A stretch of DNA of 52,871 bases, from assembly GCF_016879755.1 (NCBI RefSeq), contig NZ_WOFU01000017.1:1-52871 (forward strand), given 5' to 3'. The DNA is from Bacillus sp. B15-48. Its GTDB lineage: Bacteria; Bacillota; Bacilli; Bacillales; Cytobacillaceae. Of this stretch, positions 18,396 through 27,336 are shown one piece after another. Numbering within the stretch: position 1 is the first letter of the stretch; every line of letters begins with the position of its first letter. The position numbers and the translations under genes are program-made. A model generated the notes under the pieces. That model did no database searches and had not been told where the DNA came from. It was given only the letters and a program-made list of their open reading frames with translations.

Positions 18396-18967
18396 TATAA
18401 TTCACCCCTTACAACACTTGTTGCCACCGGTAAAATAAATCGGGTAGATGAACCAGTTATCGTTGAATCGACAAATCCTTTTACGTCAGAAACCACTTTT
18501 GATTCATCGATTTCGTTCAAGTCGACAATTGCGATTGCCTCCATTGGACAGGAAGATACGCAAATAGGATCCTCGCCAACCTCAATGCGGTCATAACACA
18601 TACTGCATTTATCCATTTTCTTTTTTACAGGATCAAACTGAGGTGCTTTGTACGGGCAAGCAGTTGCACACATTTGGCAGCCGATGCAACGATCTTGATT
18701 ATGTTTTACAATTCCGTTTTCTAATTTTATATAAGCCCCTGTTGGGCAGGCTTTCGCACAAGCAGGCTCGTCGCAATGATTGCAAGATGTAGACAGATAG
18801 CAACGCTTTGCAGCTCCTACTAGCGTCTCGTCTGTTTCGACGACAGTTCTTCGATTAACGCTCGGATGCAAATCGTAAAAGCTCTTACAGGCTACCGTAC
18901 AAGCATTACAGCCTATACAACGTTCCATATTTATTTGGAATGCCAGTCTTTTCTGTTTCTTTGCCAT
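18395..18967 (-). CDS. DmsB-like 4Fe-4S subunit
   Basis: A 190-residue electron-transfer subunit with the four Cys groups of the DmsB/NrfC family: CIGCNACTVAC, CNHCDEPACAKACP, CIGCQMCATACP, and CSMCYDRI...CVSSCP. It should hold four [4Fe-4S] clusters and link the catalytic subunit to the DmsC-like anchor. There is no signal peptide; such subunits are exported together with the Tat-bearing partner. AAGGAGGG lies before the ATG. It lies 13 bases after the catalytic subunit gene. Confidence 0.92.
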   Translation of the reverse strand: MAKKQKRLAFQINMERCIGCNACTVACKSFYDLHPSVNRRTVVETDETLVGAAKRCYLSTSCNHCDEPACAKACPTGAYIKLENGIVKHNQDRCIGCQMCATACPYKAPQFDPVKKKMDKCSMCYDRIEVGEDPICVSSCPMEAIAIVDLNEIDESKVVSDVKGFVDSTITGSSTRFILPVATSVVRGEL

Positions 18968-18980
18968 TTATGAACCCTCC

Positions 18981-21176
18981 TTACATTTTTTCGATTGTGA
19001 CAAACTGATCATGGAAAGAAAGCCCAGGTTGGCCCGTTGCACAAGAACCCATATCGGCAGGGATTGCTTTAACCAGGAAGTTCACATTAAAATTCTGATC
19101 CTTATACCACGTTTCATAAATGACCACCGTATCTTTCGGTACCGTTTGTGTAACTTTTGCTTTTAGATCAACAAAACCGATATCACTCGACACTTTGACC
19201 ATTGAACCATCTTTAATGCCCTTCTCTTTTGCCAACGCTGGATGAATTTCTACGAAAGGCTCATTATGAACAGATTGCATCCACTCCAAGTTTTGGAATT
19301 GAGAATGAAGTCCATATTTCCAGTGTGGGGTTAATAAGCGAATCGGCCTCTCTTTCGGAATCTCCATCTCCTCTACATATACTGGGAGAGCATGATGTCC
19401 GAAGGTAGCACTCTTTTCTGATGAAAATTCATATTTTCCGCTCGGCGTTCTAAACTTTCCATCTGCCCAGGCTGCATCATAACCAGACACTTTAACCGTT
19501 CCCTTTTCTAAAATATCTCTCCACGAGTTGAAACCAAATTTTTCAATGAACGAATCGGACATTTCCATCGCTACCCACTCTTCCATCGTACGATCCGTTG
19601 GATAGGTACATGAACCAGGCTGCAAAGCATTTAATTTTTTCGAAATTCCCATCGCAATTTCTACATCACATTTTGATTCATATAAAGGGTCGATTGCTTG
19701 TTCGTTCACGTTCATCCAGTAATGCCAGTAACTAGCATGAAGCCCCCAAGTCTCAAATATCGAGGTGACAGGGAGAACTAAATCAGATTGATTTACCGTT
19801 TCGTTAAACCAAAGGTCAGCTGTTACGATAAAATCAATTGAGTCGAAAGCTTTGTAGGAAACAGCAGCCTCAGGATCTTGGGCAATTGGATTCCGGCACG
19901 AAACCCAAAGCATTTCAATCGGTATTTGCTTAGGGTCATTATTAATCGCTAATACTTGAGCAGGGAAGTTATTGATGTTTACCATCCGATCTCCTTCACC
20001 ACCACTGCCTTCAGGTGGTGTTCCGGCAAGTTGGGCCGCATAGTTGAATCCCCAGCTGTCTAATTGAGCATAGTTCGCACCACCGCCAACGACACCGATA
20101 TTTCCAGACATAGCTACTAAAGCATCGATGGAACGCACTGCTGCTCCGCCATTTGTATGCCTTTGCATCCCATAACCAATCCAGATAGATGCAGGTTTTG
20201 CTGCTGCATATTCCCGAGCTAAACGTTCAATTACTTCAACTGGCACACCGGTTTTCTCTGAAGCCCATTCTAGTGTTACGTTATTGCGGAGGTAATTCAA
20301 ATACTCTTGGTAGCCGATGGAATTTTCCTGCATCCAACCTAAATCTTGTAAATTGTGATCAAGAATATATTTTGCCATTCCTAAAGCCAAGGCACCGTCT
20401 GTTGAAGCCTTAATTTCAATGAATTCATCAGCGTTTGCCGCTGTGTCCGTCAAAATCGGATCAATGACAACGACTTTCGTTCCGTTTTCTTTTGCTTTTT
20501 GAATAATACTCATTGAGTGAACAGATGTCCATGCAGGATTGACTCCCCAAAGAATCAAATATTTTGCTTTTACCATCATTTCCGGGTCAGAATTGACAAC
20601 CGTACCGAAATCGAATGTTTGGGAATCGATTCCTGCTGGCCAACATGGTGTACCTTGGGCCCTTGTCGTATACCCCCAACTCGACATCATTCCTTCGACT
20701 CCGTATGATAAAACATTGAAGTTTCCGGAATATTTATTTAAAGCAACCGGTAAGGTGCTGCCGTGTTTTTCTTTTATTTCAAGAATCTTGTTGGCAATCA
20801 TCTCATAGGCCTCATCCCATGAGATTCGTTCCCATTTACCTGAGCCCCGTTCTGCTTGTTTCATTGGATATTTAATCCGGTCAGGTGAGTACACATAGTT
20901 AGGGTATGTGTAACCTTTCACACACAAACGCCCATTTGTGTACGTATTATGTTTATTTCCGGTTACAAATTTGATTGTTCCATCTTCAACCGTTGTAACT
21001 AGTGAACAAGTGTCGTAACAGTTTCTTGGACAAGAGTTGAAAACTTGCTTAACATTTCCAGGTGTATTAGCAGCAGCTTTTACCTTTTTGAAGCTAGATG
21101 CTGTGCTTCCTACTCCTGCTAAAACACCGAGAGCCGCTGACGCTTTTAAAAAGTTACGTCTAGAAAACTTACTCAT
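18981..21176 (-). CDS. Molybdopterin oxidoreductase catalytic subunit, Tat-exported
   Basis: About 731 residues. The Tat signal is at the start (SRRNFLK at residues 5-11, then a hydrophobic stretch to about 35). The [4Fe-4S] ligands are Cys49, Cys53, Cys57 and Cys85 (CPRNCYDTC...CVKG). A likely Mo ligand is the Cys in GTPCWPAG, and ILWGVNPAWTS and MSGNIGVVGGG mark the MGD-binding domains. Of two possible starts I take the ATG at 21176, because GGAGG lies eight bases upstream and the A is shared with the TorD stop. It belongs to the DMSO-reductase superfamily but to a group whose substrate I cannot name. Closest in the window is the cytoplasmic enzyme at 12147-14204. Confidence 0.9.
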   Translation of the reverse strand: MSKFSRRNFLKASAALGVLAGVGSTASSFKKVKAAANTPGNVKQVFNSCPRNCYDTCSLVTTVEDGTIKFVTGNKHNTYTNGRLCVKGYTYPNYVYSPDRIKYPMKQAERGSGKWERISWDEAYEMIANKILEIKEKHGSTLPVALNKYSGNFNVLSYGVEGMMSSWGYTTRAQGTPCWPAGIDSQTFDFGTVVNSDPEMMVKAKYLILWGVNPAWTSVHSMSIIQKAKENGTKVVVIDPILTDTAANADEFIEIKASTDGALALGMAKYILDHNLQDLGWMQENSIGYQEYLNYLRNNVTLEWASEKTGVPVEVIERLAREYAAAKPASIWIGYGMQRHTNGGAAVRSIDALVAMSGNIGVVGGGANYAQLDSWGFNYAAQLAGTPPEGSGGEGDRMVNINNFPAQVLAINNDPKQIPIEMLWVSCRNPIAQDPEAAVSYKAFDSIDFIVTADLWFNETVNQSDLVLPVTSIFETWGLHASYWHYWMNVNEQAIDPLYESKCDVEIAMGISKKLNALQPGSCTYPTDRTMEEWVAMEMSDSFIEKFGFNSWRDILEKGTVKVSGYDAAWADGKFRTPSGKYEFSSEKSATFGHHALPVYVEEMEIPKERPIRLLTPHWKYGLHSQFQNLEWMQSVHNEPFVEIHPALAKEKGIKDGSMVKVSSDIGFVDLKAKVTQTVPKDTVVIYETWYKDQNFNVNFLVKAIPADMGSCATGQPGLSFHDQFVTIEKM

Positions 21177-21820
21177 CACTTTGACCTCCTTCGAACATTC
21201 AGTTGCTTCCTTTCTACTTCCAACAACCCTTCGAGTAGATAAGAAATTCCAATAATACCTTTATTTTCAGTTTTTTCTCGCACTAACTCACAGTGGTTTT
21301 CTACCCATTGAAATAAATGCTTTTTCAAAAATTCCTCATACAGGACATAACAGTCTTCATCTTCAACACTATTACTTAACAAGTAACTAACAAATTCCAA
21401 CTCAAGGGCAAGATGGTCATCAGGATCCGTATTTTTCCTAGTTAAAACTAACCCTGCATTTTCATAAAACCTTCTGACAGCTAATGTTTCACTTTGCATA
21501 ACTGCTCTTTCTGTATTTCGATAGACCGATTCATATGGTGGTGCTTCCAACCGTTTCGGGCCAACAAATAATCGGTTAAACTCATATTCCATCTCAGCAA
21601 TGTCGGCATCCTTTAATTCAGAGAGGATTTCGATTCCTTGTTTCATTTTTTCATTCGAAAAGAAGGAAACTTCCTGATTAATTAAACCGACTAATTGTTC
21701 CCAAGAAGTATTGCTCAATTTATTTAATTCACCGGCATAGTACTTTTGAACAAACATATAAACGGCCAATTTATGAAGAACTGCTTCCTCAGTCTCAGCT
21801 ACTTCCTGTTTAGTTATCAA
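21176..21820 (-). CDS. TorD/DmsD-family molybdoenzyme chaperone
   Basis: A 214-residue helical protein with the family core EYEFNRLFVGP, then APPYESVYRN, and later DDHLALELEFVSYL. TorD-type chaperones bind the twin-arginine leader of the catalytic subunit and hold it until the molybdenum cofactor is inserted. The start is a TTG at 21820 with GGTGA upstream. Its stop overlaps the start of the Tat-bearing gene it should serve. Confidence 0.9.
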   Translation of the reverse strand: MITKQEVAETEEAVLHKLAVYMFVQKYYAGELNKLSNTSWEQLVGLINQEVSFFSNEKMKQGIEILSELKDADIAEMEYEFNRLFVGPKRLEAPPYESVYRNTERAVMQSETLAVRRFYENAGLVLTRKNTDPDDHLALELEFVSYLLSNSVEDEDCYVLYEEFLKKHLFQWVENHCELVREKTENKGIIGISYLLEGLLEVERKQLNVRRRSK

Positions 21821-21854
21821 TTATTCTTTCACCGCCTTTTGACATTTTCAACTC

Positions 21855-22103
21855 TTAAAAGTGACTTAAACCATCACTTCCATCCGAATCATCTTCTTCC
21901 ATTTTCTTCAATATGTCAGCCTGAATTTGAGCTTCTTCCTCTGTTTGTTTAAAAATCTCTTCCAATATCGGATTTGCATCACCTACGTATTCATCATCCA
22001 ATGAGCCACTGTTAACTAAAGGTTCGTCTAAGACTTCGGAACAACCAGTTAATAAAAGAAAAGTCCCTATTAGGCTAATGGTAAAAGCAGTTATTCTTTT
22101 CAT
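21855..22103 (-). CDS. Small predicted lipoprotein at the head of the molybdoenzyme operon
   Basis: An 82-residue protein with a lipoprotein signal (MKRITAFTISLIGTFLLLTGC) and Cys21 as lipidation site. An acidic, Asp/Glu/Ser-rich tail with a short helical stretch (PILEEIFKQTEEEAQ) follows. GGGAGG precedes the ATG at 22103. I do not recognise a family. It lies 34 bp before the TorD-like gene and is probably the first gene of the operon. Confidence 0.65.
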   Translation of the reverse strand: MKRITAFTISLIGTFLLLTGCSEVLDEPLVNSGSLDDEYVGDANPILEEIFKQTEEEAQIQADILKKMEEDDSDGSDGLSHF

Positions 22104-22450
22104 AAAAAAGGCCTCCCTTCTTTCTAATTCAAATGTATCAACGGCTGATAAAATACGGGAGTGTAATTTCAAACATAAAAGCTTCACTTCATTGTAGAAA
22201 ACTACATTCAGTCATAACCGTGCCCTGAAACCCCTGGTACTATTGGTTTTTTCAGTGGACGTAAACATTTAATTTTATTCTGAAAATTCAGTCTTATTAG
22301 TTGTTATCGACATATTCCAGACACTTTTAGCTTTTAAAAGAATCGAGACCTTTAAAAGTGAGCAACTGACCTTGGAGGCTGGCCCTTTATATTCATCTGG
22401 TACATGCAACGTCTGTCATCCTAATCTTGATAGATGATTTTTAACAGCAC
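22104..22450. other. Intergenic leader of the molybdoenzyme operon
   Basis: No open frame of note. It holds a 12-bp palindrome CTGAAAATTCAG (22280-22291) and some pairing such as CACTTTTA/TAAAAGTG. I saw no Fnr box of the TGTGA-N6-TCACA type. The plus strand around 22370-22410 has a vague S-box look, not enough to call. Confidence 0.4.
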
Positions 22451-22490
22451 AAAAAACCATTCCTACATTTTTTTAGGAATGGGTTTTTTA
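22451..22490. terminator. Terminator after cadA (may act both ways)
   Basis: AAAACCATTCCTA and TAGGAATGGGTTTT pair around a T-rich loop, with A residues on one side and T residues on the other. On the minus strand it follows cadA. Confidence 0.8.
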
Positions 22491-22632
22491 TTTGCTGTTT
22501 TCCAAGCCAACGTTAACACTTTTACAACATATAATCAAAAACTCGAGATAAAGTTAATGATCGCAGTTTTCAAATCAGAATTATAGTCACCTTCTACATG
22601 AGGATGGAGGAAATAACGGACTTTGCATTGAC

Positions 22633-24762
22633 TTATTCCTTCACTCTTAATAACCTTAAACTGTTTAAGGTGACTAATAAAGTAGCACCCATATCAGCAA
22701 AGATGGCGATCCATAGAGTTAACCATCCAGGTACAACTAAAAGCAATGCTAGAGCTTTTACGACGAGAGAGAAGGTAATATTTTGCTTAATTATTCGTAA
22801 AGCTCGCCTACTTAATTTGATTGTAAATGGCAAATTACTTAAATCATCTGACATTAAGGCAATATCAGCGGTTTCAAGTGCCGTATCGGTTCCCGCTCCT
22901 CCCATTGCCACACCCACGGTTGATGCGGCCAAAGCAGGAGCATCGTTGACACCATCACCGACCATCGCCACCTTGTCATACTGACTACGTAACTCTTTAA
23001 TAAAAGTTAATTTATCTTCTGGGAGCAAATCGGCTTTAATATCAGAAACACCAATTTCTTTGCCAATCGCAACGGCTGTTCTTTCATTATCTCCTGTAAG
23101 CATTACTGTTTTTCGGATGCCAAGTTCATGAAGTTTACGAATGACATCTTTGGATGTTTTTCTCACTTGGTCTGCGACGGCAATTAAACAAAGAATAGCC
23201 TCCGCTGTTCCAACAATCATTACCGTTTTCCCTTGCAATTGCAGAGTTGATATTTGCTCATGCACTTTCGAATCCATCTCATTCGGGAGTATTTCGGTAA
23301 AAAATTTAGGGCTCCCAACATAGTAAATTTCATTATTTATCTTAGCTTGGATGCCTTTGCCCGTAATTGATTGAAACTCTTCAACACGAAGTTTATGAAA
23401 GTCTATTCCTTTTGCTTCTGCTTTTTTCATAATCGCAGAGGCGAGTGGATGCTGAGAACCTTTTTCTAGGGCAGCAGTAATGCTTAATAATTCATCCTCA
23501 TCACGACCAAATGTGACGATATCTGTTACTGACGGAATTCCTCTTGTTAACGTGCCCGTCTTATCAAAAGCAATCACTTTCAATGATCCGGCTTGTTCTA
23601 AATGAATTCCACCTTTAATCAACACCCCATGTTTTGCCGCATTTCCGATTGCGGTTACAACAGAAATCGGAGTCGAAACTACGAGCGCACATGGACAGCC
23701 AACCACTAACACGGCTAACCCCTGATATATCCAAGTGCTCCACTCGCCACCAAATAACGGTGGCAACACTGCAATTAAAGCGGCGAAAACAACGATTGCT
23801 GGAGTATAATATTGGGCAAATCGATCAACGAACGCTTGAGTAGGAGCACGTTCTGCTTGTGCTTCTTCGACTAGATGGATAATTTTCGCTAATGTCGTAT
23901 CATCGACTAATTTCGTTACTTTAACTTCTATTAATCCTTCTTCATTTAATGTTCCGGCAAATACTTCATCATTCACTGTTTTCGCCACTGGAACAGATTC
24001 TCCAGTGATTGCCGCTTGGTTTAAAGTCGAAGTTCCTTTTACAACAACCCCATCCATCGCTAACTTTTGTCCAGGCTTAACAATCATAATATCGCCGATT
24101 TGTATCTCATTTACATTTATGATGAACTCTTGATTTTCCCTTCGAATGAAGGCTTCCTTTGGAGCAATATCCATTAATGATTCAATTGAATGGCGAGCTT
24201 TATCCATCGAATAACGCTCCAACGCTTCACTAATCGCAAAAAGGATGACAACTGTTGCTCCTTCGCCCCACTCACCAATGATTGCTGCACCAATTATGGC
24301 AATTGTCATCAGTGTGCTCATATCAAACTTCAATCGACTTAAATTGGTAAGGCCTTTCATAAACAATGTGTAGCCGCCAATTAAAATCGCCGCTGCATAG
24401 CCCATTGTCGGGATGATATGGCCATCGTCATATTGCATGCTTAGTACCCAACTAATGATTAATAAAAAGGCCGAAACATATACTTTGAGGTTTTCCTTTT
24501 GCCGCCAAAATGGACCTCTTTCGATTTTTTGCTCATTTTCACCACGTAATTTTAAGTTTTCAAAGGCTCCTGCTTTTTCCAACTGTTCGACTGATGCATT
24601 TCCATAAACCGTAATTTTCGCAGCACCAAAATTTACTTGCGCATCTGTAACACCATCCAGGTGTTTCACATTCTCCTCGAATGTTTTTGCACAGCCTGCT
24701 CAAGAAAAACCTTGAACACGATAAGTTTTCGTTGCTGGCTTTTTTAAGCTAGCTTCAGACAT
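22633..24762 (-). CDS. cadA: Cadmium/zinc-exporting P-type ATPase with in-frame UGA at codon 21
   Basis: A P1B-type ATPase that pumps Cd(II)/Zn(II)/Pb(II) out of the cell. Seen: an N-terminal HMA domain, phosphorylated Asp in DKTGTLT (about residue 400 of the full frame), the CPC transmembrane metal site (about 356-358), TGES, and GDGVNDAPA. The strong start is the ATG at 24762 with GAGGTGA upstream, overlapping cadC by eight bases. Codon 21 is TGA (24702-24700), exactly where the first Cys of GFSCxxC belongs; the rest is open to the end. Either it is a nonsense change with restart at GTG 24669 (GAGGAG upstream), or UGA is read as selenocysteine. It is listed full-length because the remainder looks under selection. 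Confidence 0.85.
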
Positions 24763-25123
24763 TCAGTTTCACCTCTTTCTTATGTGTTAAGGCAATCATC
24801 ATTAATTGCCGAATATGATCATCGTCAAGCGAATAAAAGGCTAACTTCCCTTCCTTTCGATATTTGACAATTCCTTGTTTATGAAGAGTTCGTAAATGAT
24901 GTGAAGCAGTTGCAACGGTAGAGCCAATGATATTTGCAACATCACAAACGCATAGCTCATCATCTTGGCATAAAGAGTACGTAATCTTCGCTCGATTTTC
25001 ATCTGCCAGCGCTTTAAAAATACCCGCTACACTCCCGATATCCTCTTTATGCATTTCACCTTGAATACGTTTAACTTTTGCTTCGTCATAACAATATATT
25101 TCACAAGTATCTTTTTGGCTCAT
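24755..25123 (-). CDS. cadC: ArsR-family metal-sensing repressor (CadC type)
   Basis: A 122-residue winged-helix repressor that leaves DNA when Cd(II), Pb(II) or Zn(II) binds. The N-terminal Cys in CEIYCYDE and the ELCVCDVANIIG motif with STVATASHHLRTL (recognition helix) match CadC. It is the first gene of cadCA; its stop overlaps the cadA start. Two palindromic operators lie upstream (25140-25160 and 25186-25205), so it should repress its own operon. Confidence 0.93.
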   Translation of the reverse strand: MSQKDTCEIYCYDEAKVKRIQGEMHKEDIGSVAGIFKALADENRAKITYSLCQDDELCVCDVANIIGSTVATASHHLRTLHKQGIVKYRKEGKLAFYSLDDDHIRQLMMIALTHKKEVKLNV

Positions 25124-25139
25124 TATTTAATCCCCCTTT

Positions 25140-25160
25140 ATTCAAATGTATATTTGAATA
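25140..25160. promoter_or_regulatory. CadC-type operator 1
   Basis: ATTCAAAT-GTAT-ATTTGAAT, an inverted repeat of the form known for CadC operators, 17 bases upstream of the cadC start. Confidence 0.75.
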
Positions 25161-25185
25161 TATTATATAACTTATGCAACAACCT

Positions 25186-25205
25186 ATTCAAATGATAATT
25201 TGAAT
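25186..25205. promoter_or_regulatory. CadC-type operator 2
   Basis: A second copy, ATTCAAAT-GATA-ATTTGAAT, with identical half-sites about 46 bases from the first. Two copies suggest cooperative repression. Confidence 0.7.
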
Positions 25206-25220
25206 GTAAAAACTTTTATG

Positions 25221-25520
25221 CCGACTAGGAGTATTAAGTTCGCTAATTTGCAAATTTAATCCGAGTACTAGCATTAAATCCGTTATACCTTGAAGGTTTT
25301 TATTCCGATTTCTAGCAATAAGGACGGTATAAATGTCGTTTTAATCCGAGTACTTGGATTAAGTGGATTTTTCGCGGATTTTTAATGCGAGTACTAGCAA
25401 TAAATATCGGGAAATAATCCTAGTACTCGTCAAAAGAAGCTAAAATAGGAAAAATAATCATAGTACTTGGATTAAAATAAGTGTTTTAGCTCGATATAAT
25501 TCTACTACTCGTAATAAAAG
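25221..25520. repeat. Array of about eight degenerate palindromic tandem repeats
   Basis: About eight copies of a roughly 20-bp unit recur about every 40 bases. The consensus is near TAATCCGAGTACTNGNATTAA. The cores (GTACT or a variant) start near 25225, 25265, 25309, 25350, 25391, 25423, 25463 and 25505. Several units are near-perfect palindromes around AGTACT, for example TTAATCC-GAGTACTT-GGATTAA. Spacers are not conserved, unlike CRISPR repeats, where the repeat is exact. There is no coding potential. Confidence 0.75.
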
Positions 25521-25667
25521 TTTGCTTACCAGCATTATCTTTTAAAAAAACTTATTATTTCCCCGATGTTAGCTAACTCGAAGACAATCTAATGTAGATA
25601 TATTCGGACGGTATTGACTGTCTTGTAATTTCTTACCTTCAGAAACAAACAAATATGTTAAGTCAAA

Positions 25668-25712
25668 AAAGCAAGTGGAGAAAAACGATTTTGTTTTTCT
25701 CCACTTGCTTTC
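25668..25712 (-). terminator. Strong terminator after the cobalt transport operon
   Basis: AAGCAAGTGGAGAAAAAC pairs with GTTTTTCTCCACTTGCTT around a short loop. On the minus strand the stem ends in TTTTTT. It follows the HAD fragment. Confidence 0.85.
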
Positions 25713-25739
25713 TCTGTTATTAGGCTACTTTCAAAAACC

Positions 25740-26140
25740 TTAAATCAAACCATTCACCTTGAAACTTTTAAATATTCCGTCTTCTTCTGCTATAGGTGTA
25801 ATTTCTTTAGCAACTTTTTTTAATTCCTCAGAGGCATTTTCCATTGCAACTCCATATGCAACAGCTTCAAACATTTTTAGATCATTATTTCCATCACCAT
25901 ATGCCATCGTATTCGTTTTATCCTTCTCTAAATATTGAAGAACGAATTGTACAGCAGTTGATTTATTTACATCTTTCACAGCTATTTCTCCACTTTCTGG
26001 ACCAAACTGCGGAACGGTCGTACGATAGATTTCGAACTTATTTTTAAACTGATTGTCGATTTGTACAAAAGGATGATCTAAAATTAGTTCCTCATTCGTA
26101 TCTTCTGATTTCGCTAAAATGATATTGTTGTTTAATGCTT
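25740..26140 (-). pseudogene. C-terminal fragment of a Cof-like HAD phosphatase
   Basis: The reading frame carries the end of a YkrA/Cof-type HAD hydrolase: KSTAVQFVLQYLEKDKTNT, then the Mg-binding motif YGDGNNDLKMFEAV and the family tail EDGIFKSFKVNGLI. The N-terminal half with the nucleophile DxD and the cap domain is missing. The frame continues upstream only as out-of-frame sequence of the neighbouring NikL-like gene, which it abuts. A deletion or insertion event probably joined the two. The exact left edge of homology is uncertain. Confidence 0.75.
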
Positions 26141-26530
26141 CCGCTTCGCTAAATATGAAGATACAATAGCGATACTTACAAAAACAGTAACGACGATTCC
26201 GATTATTATCCAGCGATGAGGGTCGGATTTGATAACAATCTCTTCTCCTACAGTCCATTCCGTTCGATGCCCCATGCCATCATCAGCAACAAACGTATGC
26301 CCTATCTCTTCATAATAAAAATAGCCGTCTGAATCTAATCTGGCTTGATCAACTTCATTTCCTTCTTGATCATACACGTAAACGACCGTTCTTGTCGAAA
26401 AACTACCATCCTCATAAACCACTTGAATGACACCTTCTTCAATGGGGGCGATAAGCATCTTATGAGCATAAACAGTCGTACTACTGATAAATACAAATAA
26501 TAATAAAAAGACTACGATTTTTTTATTCAA
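26132..26530 (-). CDS. NikL/CbiL-like accessory protein of Ni/Co ECF transporter
   Basis: A 132-residue protein with an N-terminal signal ending VYAHKM, a beta-rich extracellular domain and a C-terminal membrane segment (about 107-127). AHK right after the signal and DDGMGHRTEW resemble the NikL/CbiL family, whose new N-terminal His is thought to bind metal. It overlaps cbiO by four bases and is the last intact gene of the operon. With a fused C-terminal anchor it may stand in for CbiN or NikN. Confidence 0.7.
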   Translation of the reverse strand: MNKKIVVFLLLFVFISSTTVYAHKMLIAPIEEGVIQVVYEDGSFSTRTVVYVYDQEGNEVDQARLDSDGYFYYEEIGHTFVADDGMGHRTEWTVGEEIVIKSDPHRWIIIGIVVTVFVSIAIVSSYLAKRKH

Positions 26531-27336
26531 TACACTTTCTCCTTTTTAAAAATGAAAGATGAAAGGAACTGTTTTGCTTCTGCCATTGTTTTAGGACGGT
26601 ATTCTGTTTCTTCGAATAAAGAAAATAGACTAGGTACGGCTAAATTGGCTTGCCTCATAACTTCTTCAATTTCAATGATATCAATCGGTCCATGTGCGAC
26701 CATTTGCCCTTGATGTAAAATGATACATTCTTGAGCCCAACTATAAGCAATATCGACATCATGTGTCGATAATAAGATCGTATGTCCAGATTCACTTAGT
26801 TTATCTAGTAGTTTAATAAAATCTTCCAACGCAACGGAATCTAACCCAGAAAACGGTTCATCAAACAAAATGAATCTAGGTTGCATCGCCAAGACACCTG
26901 CAATCGCAACCTTTTTCTTTTGGCCTAAGCTAAGATTATACGGTGGCTTTTCTTTTAAATGCATAATTTCTAATTGAGTTAATGTAGCATCGACAATTTT
27001 GATTACTTCTTCTTCTACATAACCTAAATTTCTAGGACCAAATGCAACATCTTCAAAGACAGTTGGTGCAAACAATTGATTATCCGGATTATCAAAGACA
27101 AAGCCTACTTGACTTCGAATCTTATTAGCCGTTTTCTTTGTTAGTTCTTCCCCATCAATCATTATTCGCCCTTTATTAGGGAAAAGCAGCCCATTTAAAT
27201 GCTGAAGTAATGTTGATTTTCCACTCCCATTGCTTCCTAATAATGCGATTTTATTTGATGAAAAGGAGCATGTAATATTCCTTAATGCCTCCGTTTTATC
27301 AGGATACATAAAACGAACTTGTTCAATATTTATCAT
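26527..27336 (-). CDS. cbiO: Energy-coupling factor transporter ATPase, cobalt type
   Basis: An ABC ATPase of about 269 residues: Walker A GSNGSGKST, Q-loop region VGFVFDNPDNQLFAP, signature LSLGQKKKVAIAG, Walker B FILFDEPFSGLD, H-loop STHD. It powers the CbiMQO cobalt importer. I take the ATG at 27336, which overlaps the cbiQ stop by one base and has GGTGG upstream; an ATG at 27351 has no good ribosome site. Confidence 0.92.
   Translation of the reverse strand: MINIEQVRFMYPDKTEALRNITCSFSSNKIALLGSNGSGKSTLLQHLNGLLFPNKGRIMIDGEELTKKTANKIRSQVGFVFDNPDNQLFAPTVFEDVAFGPRNLGYVEEEVIKIVDATLTQLEIMHLKEKPPYNLSLGQKKKVAIAGVLAMQPRFILFDEPFSGLDSVALEDFIKLLDKLSESGHTILLSTHDVDIAYSWAQECIILHQGQMVAHGPIDIIEIEEVMRQANLAVPSLFSLFEETEYRPKTMAEAKQFLSSFIFKKEKVY

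Noticed and set aside
18981-21176. Selenocysteine or formate dehydrogenase identity for the exported molybdenum enzyme
   Set aside because: No in-frame UGA, and the putative ligand region reads PCW. Motifs do not match formate dehydrogenases.
22330-22440. Plus-strand sequence GGAGGCTGGCCC ... GCAAC followed by a terminator, resembling an S-box (SAM) riboswitch
   Set aside because: The conserved first stem and the GAGGGA core are absent, and no plus-strand gene follows. Resemblance is too weak.
25221-25520. CRISPR array
   Set aside because: Repeat units are degenerate and palindromic, unit spacing is too short and irregular (32-44 bp), and no cas genes are present.
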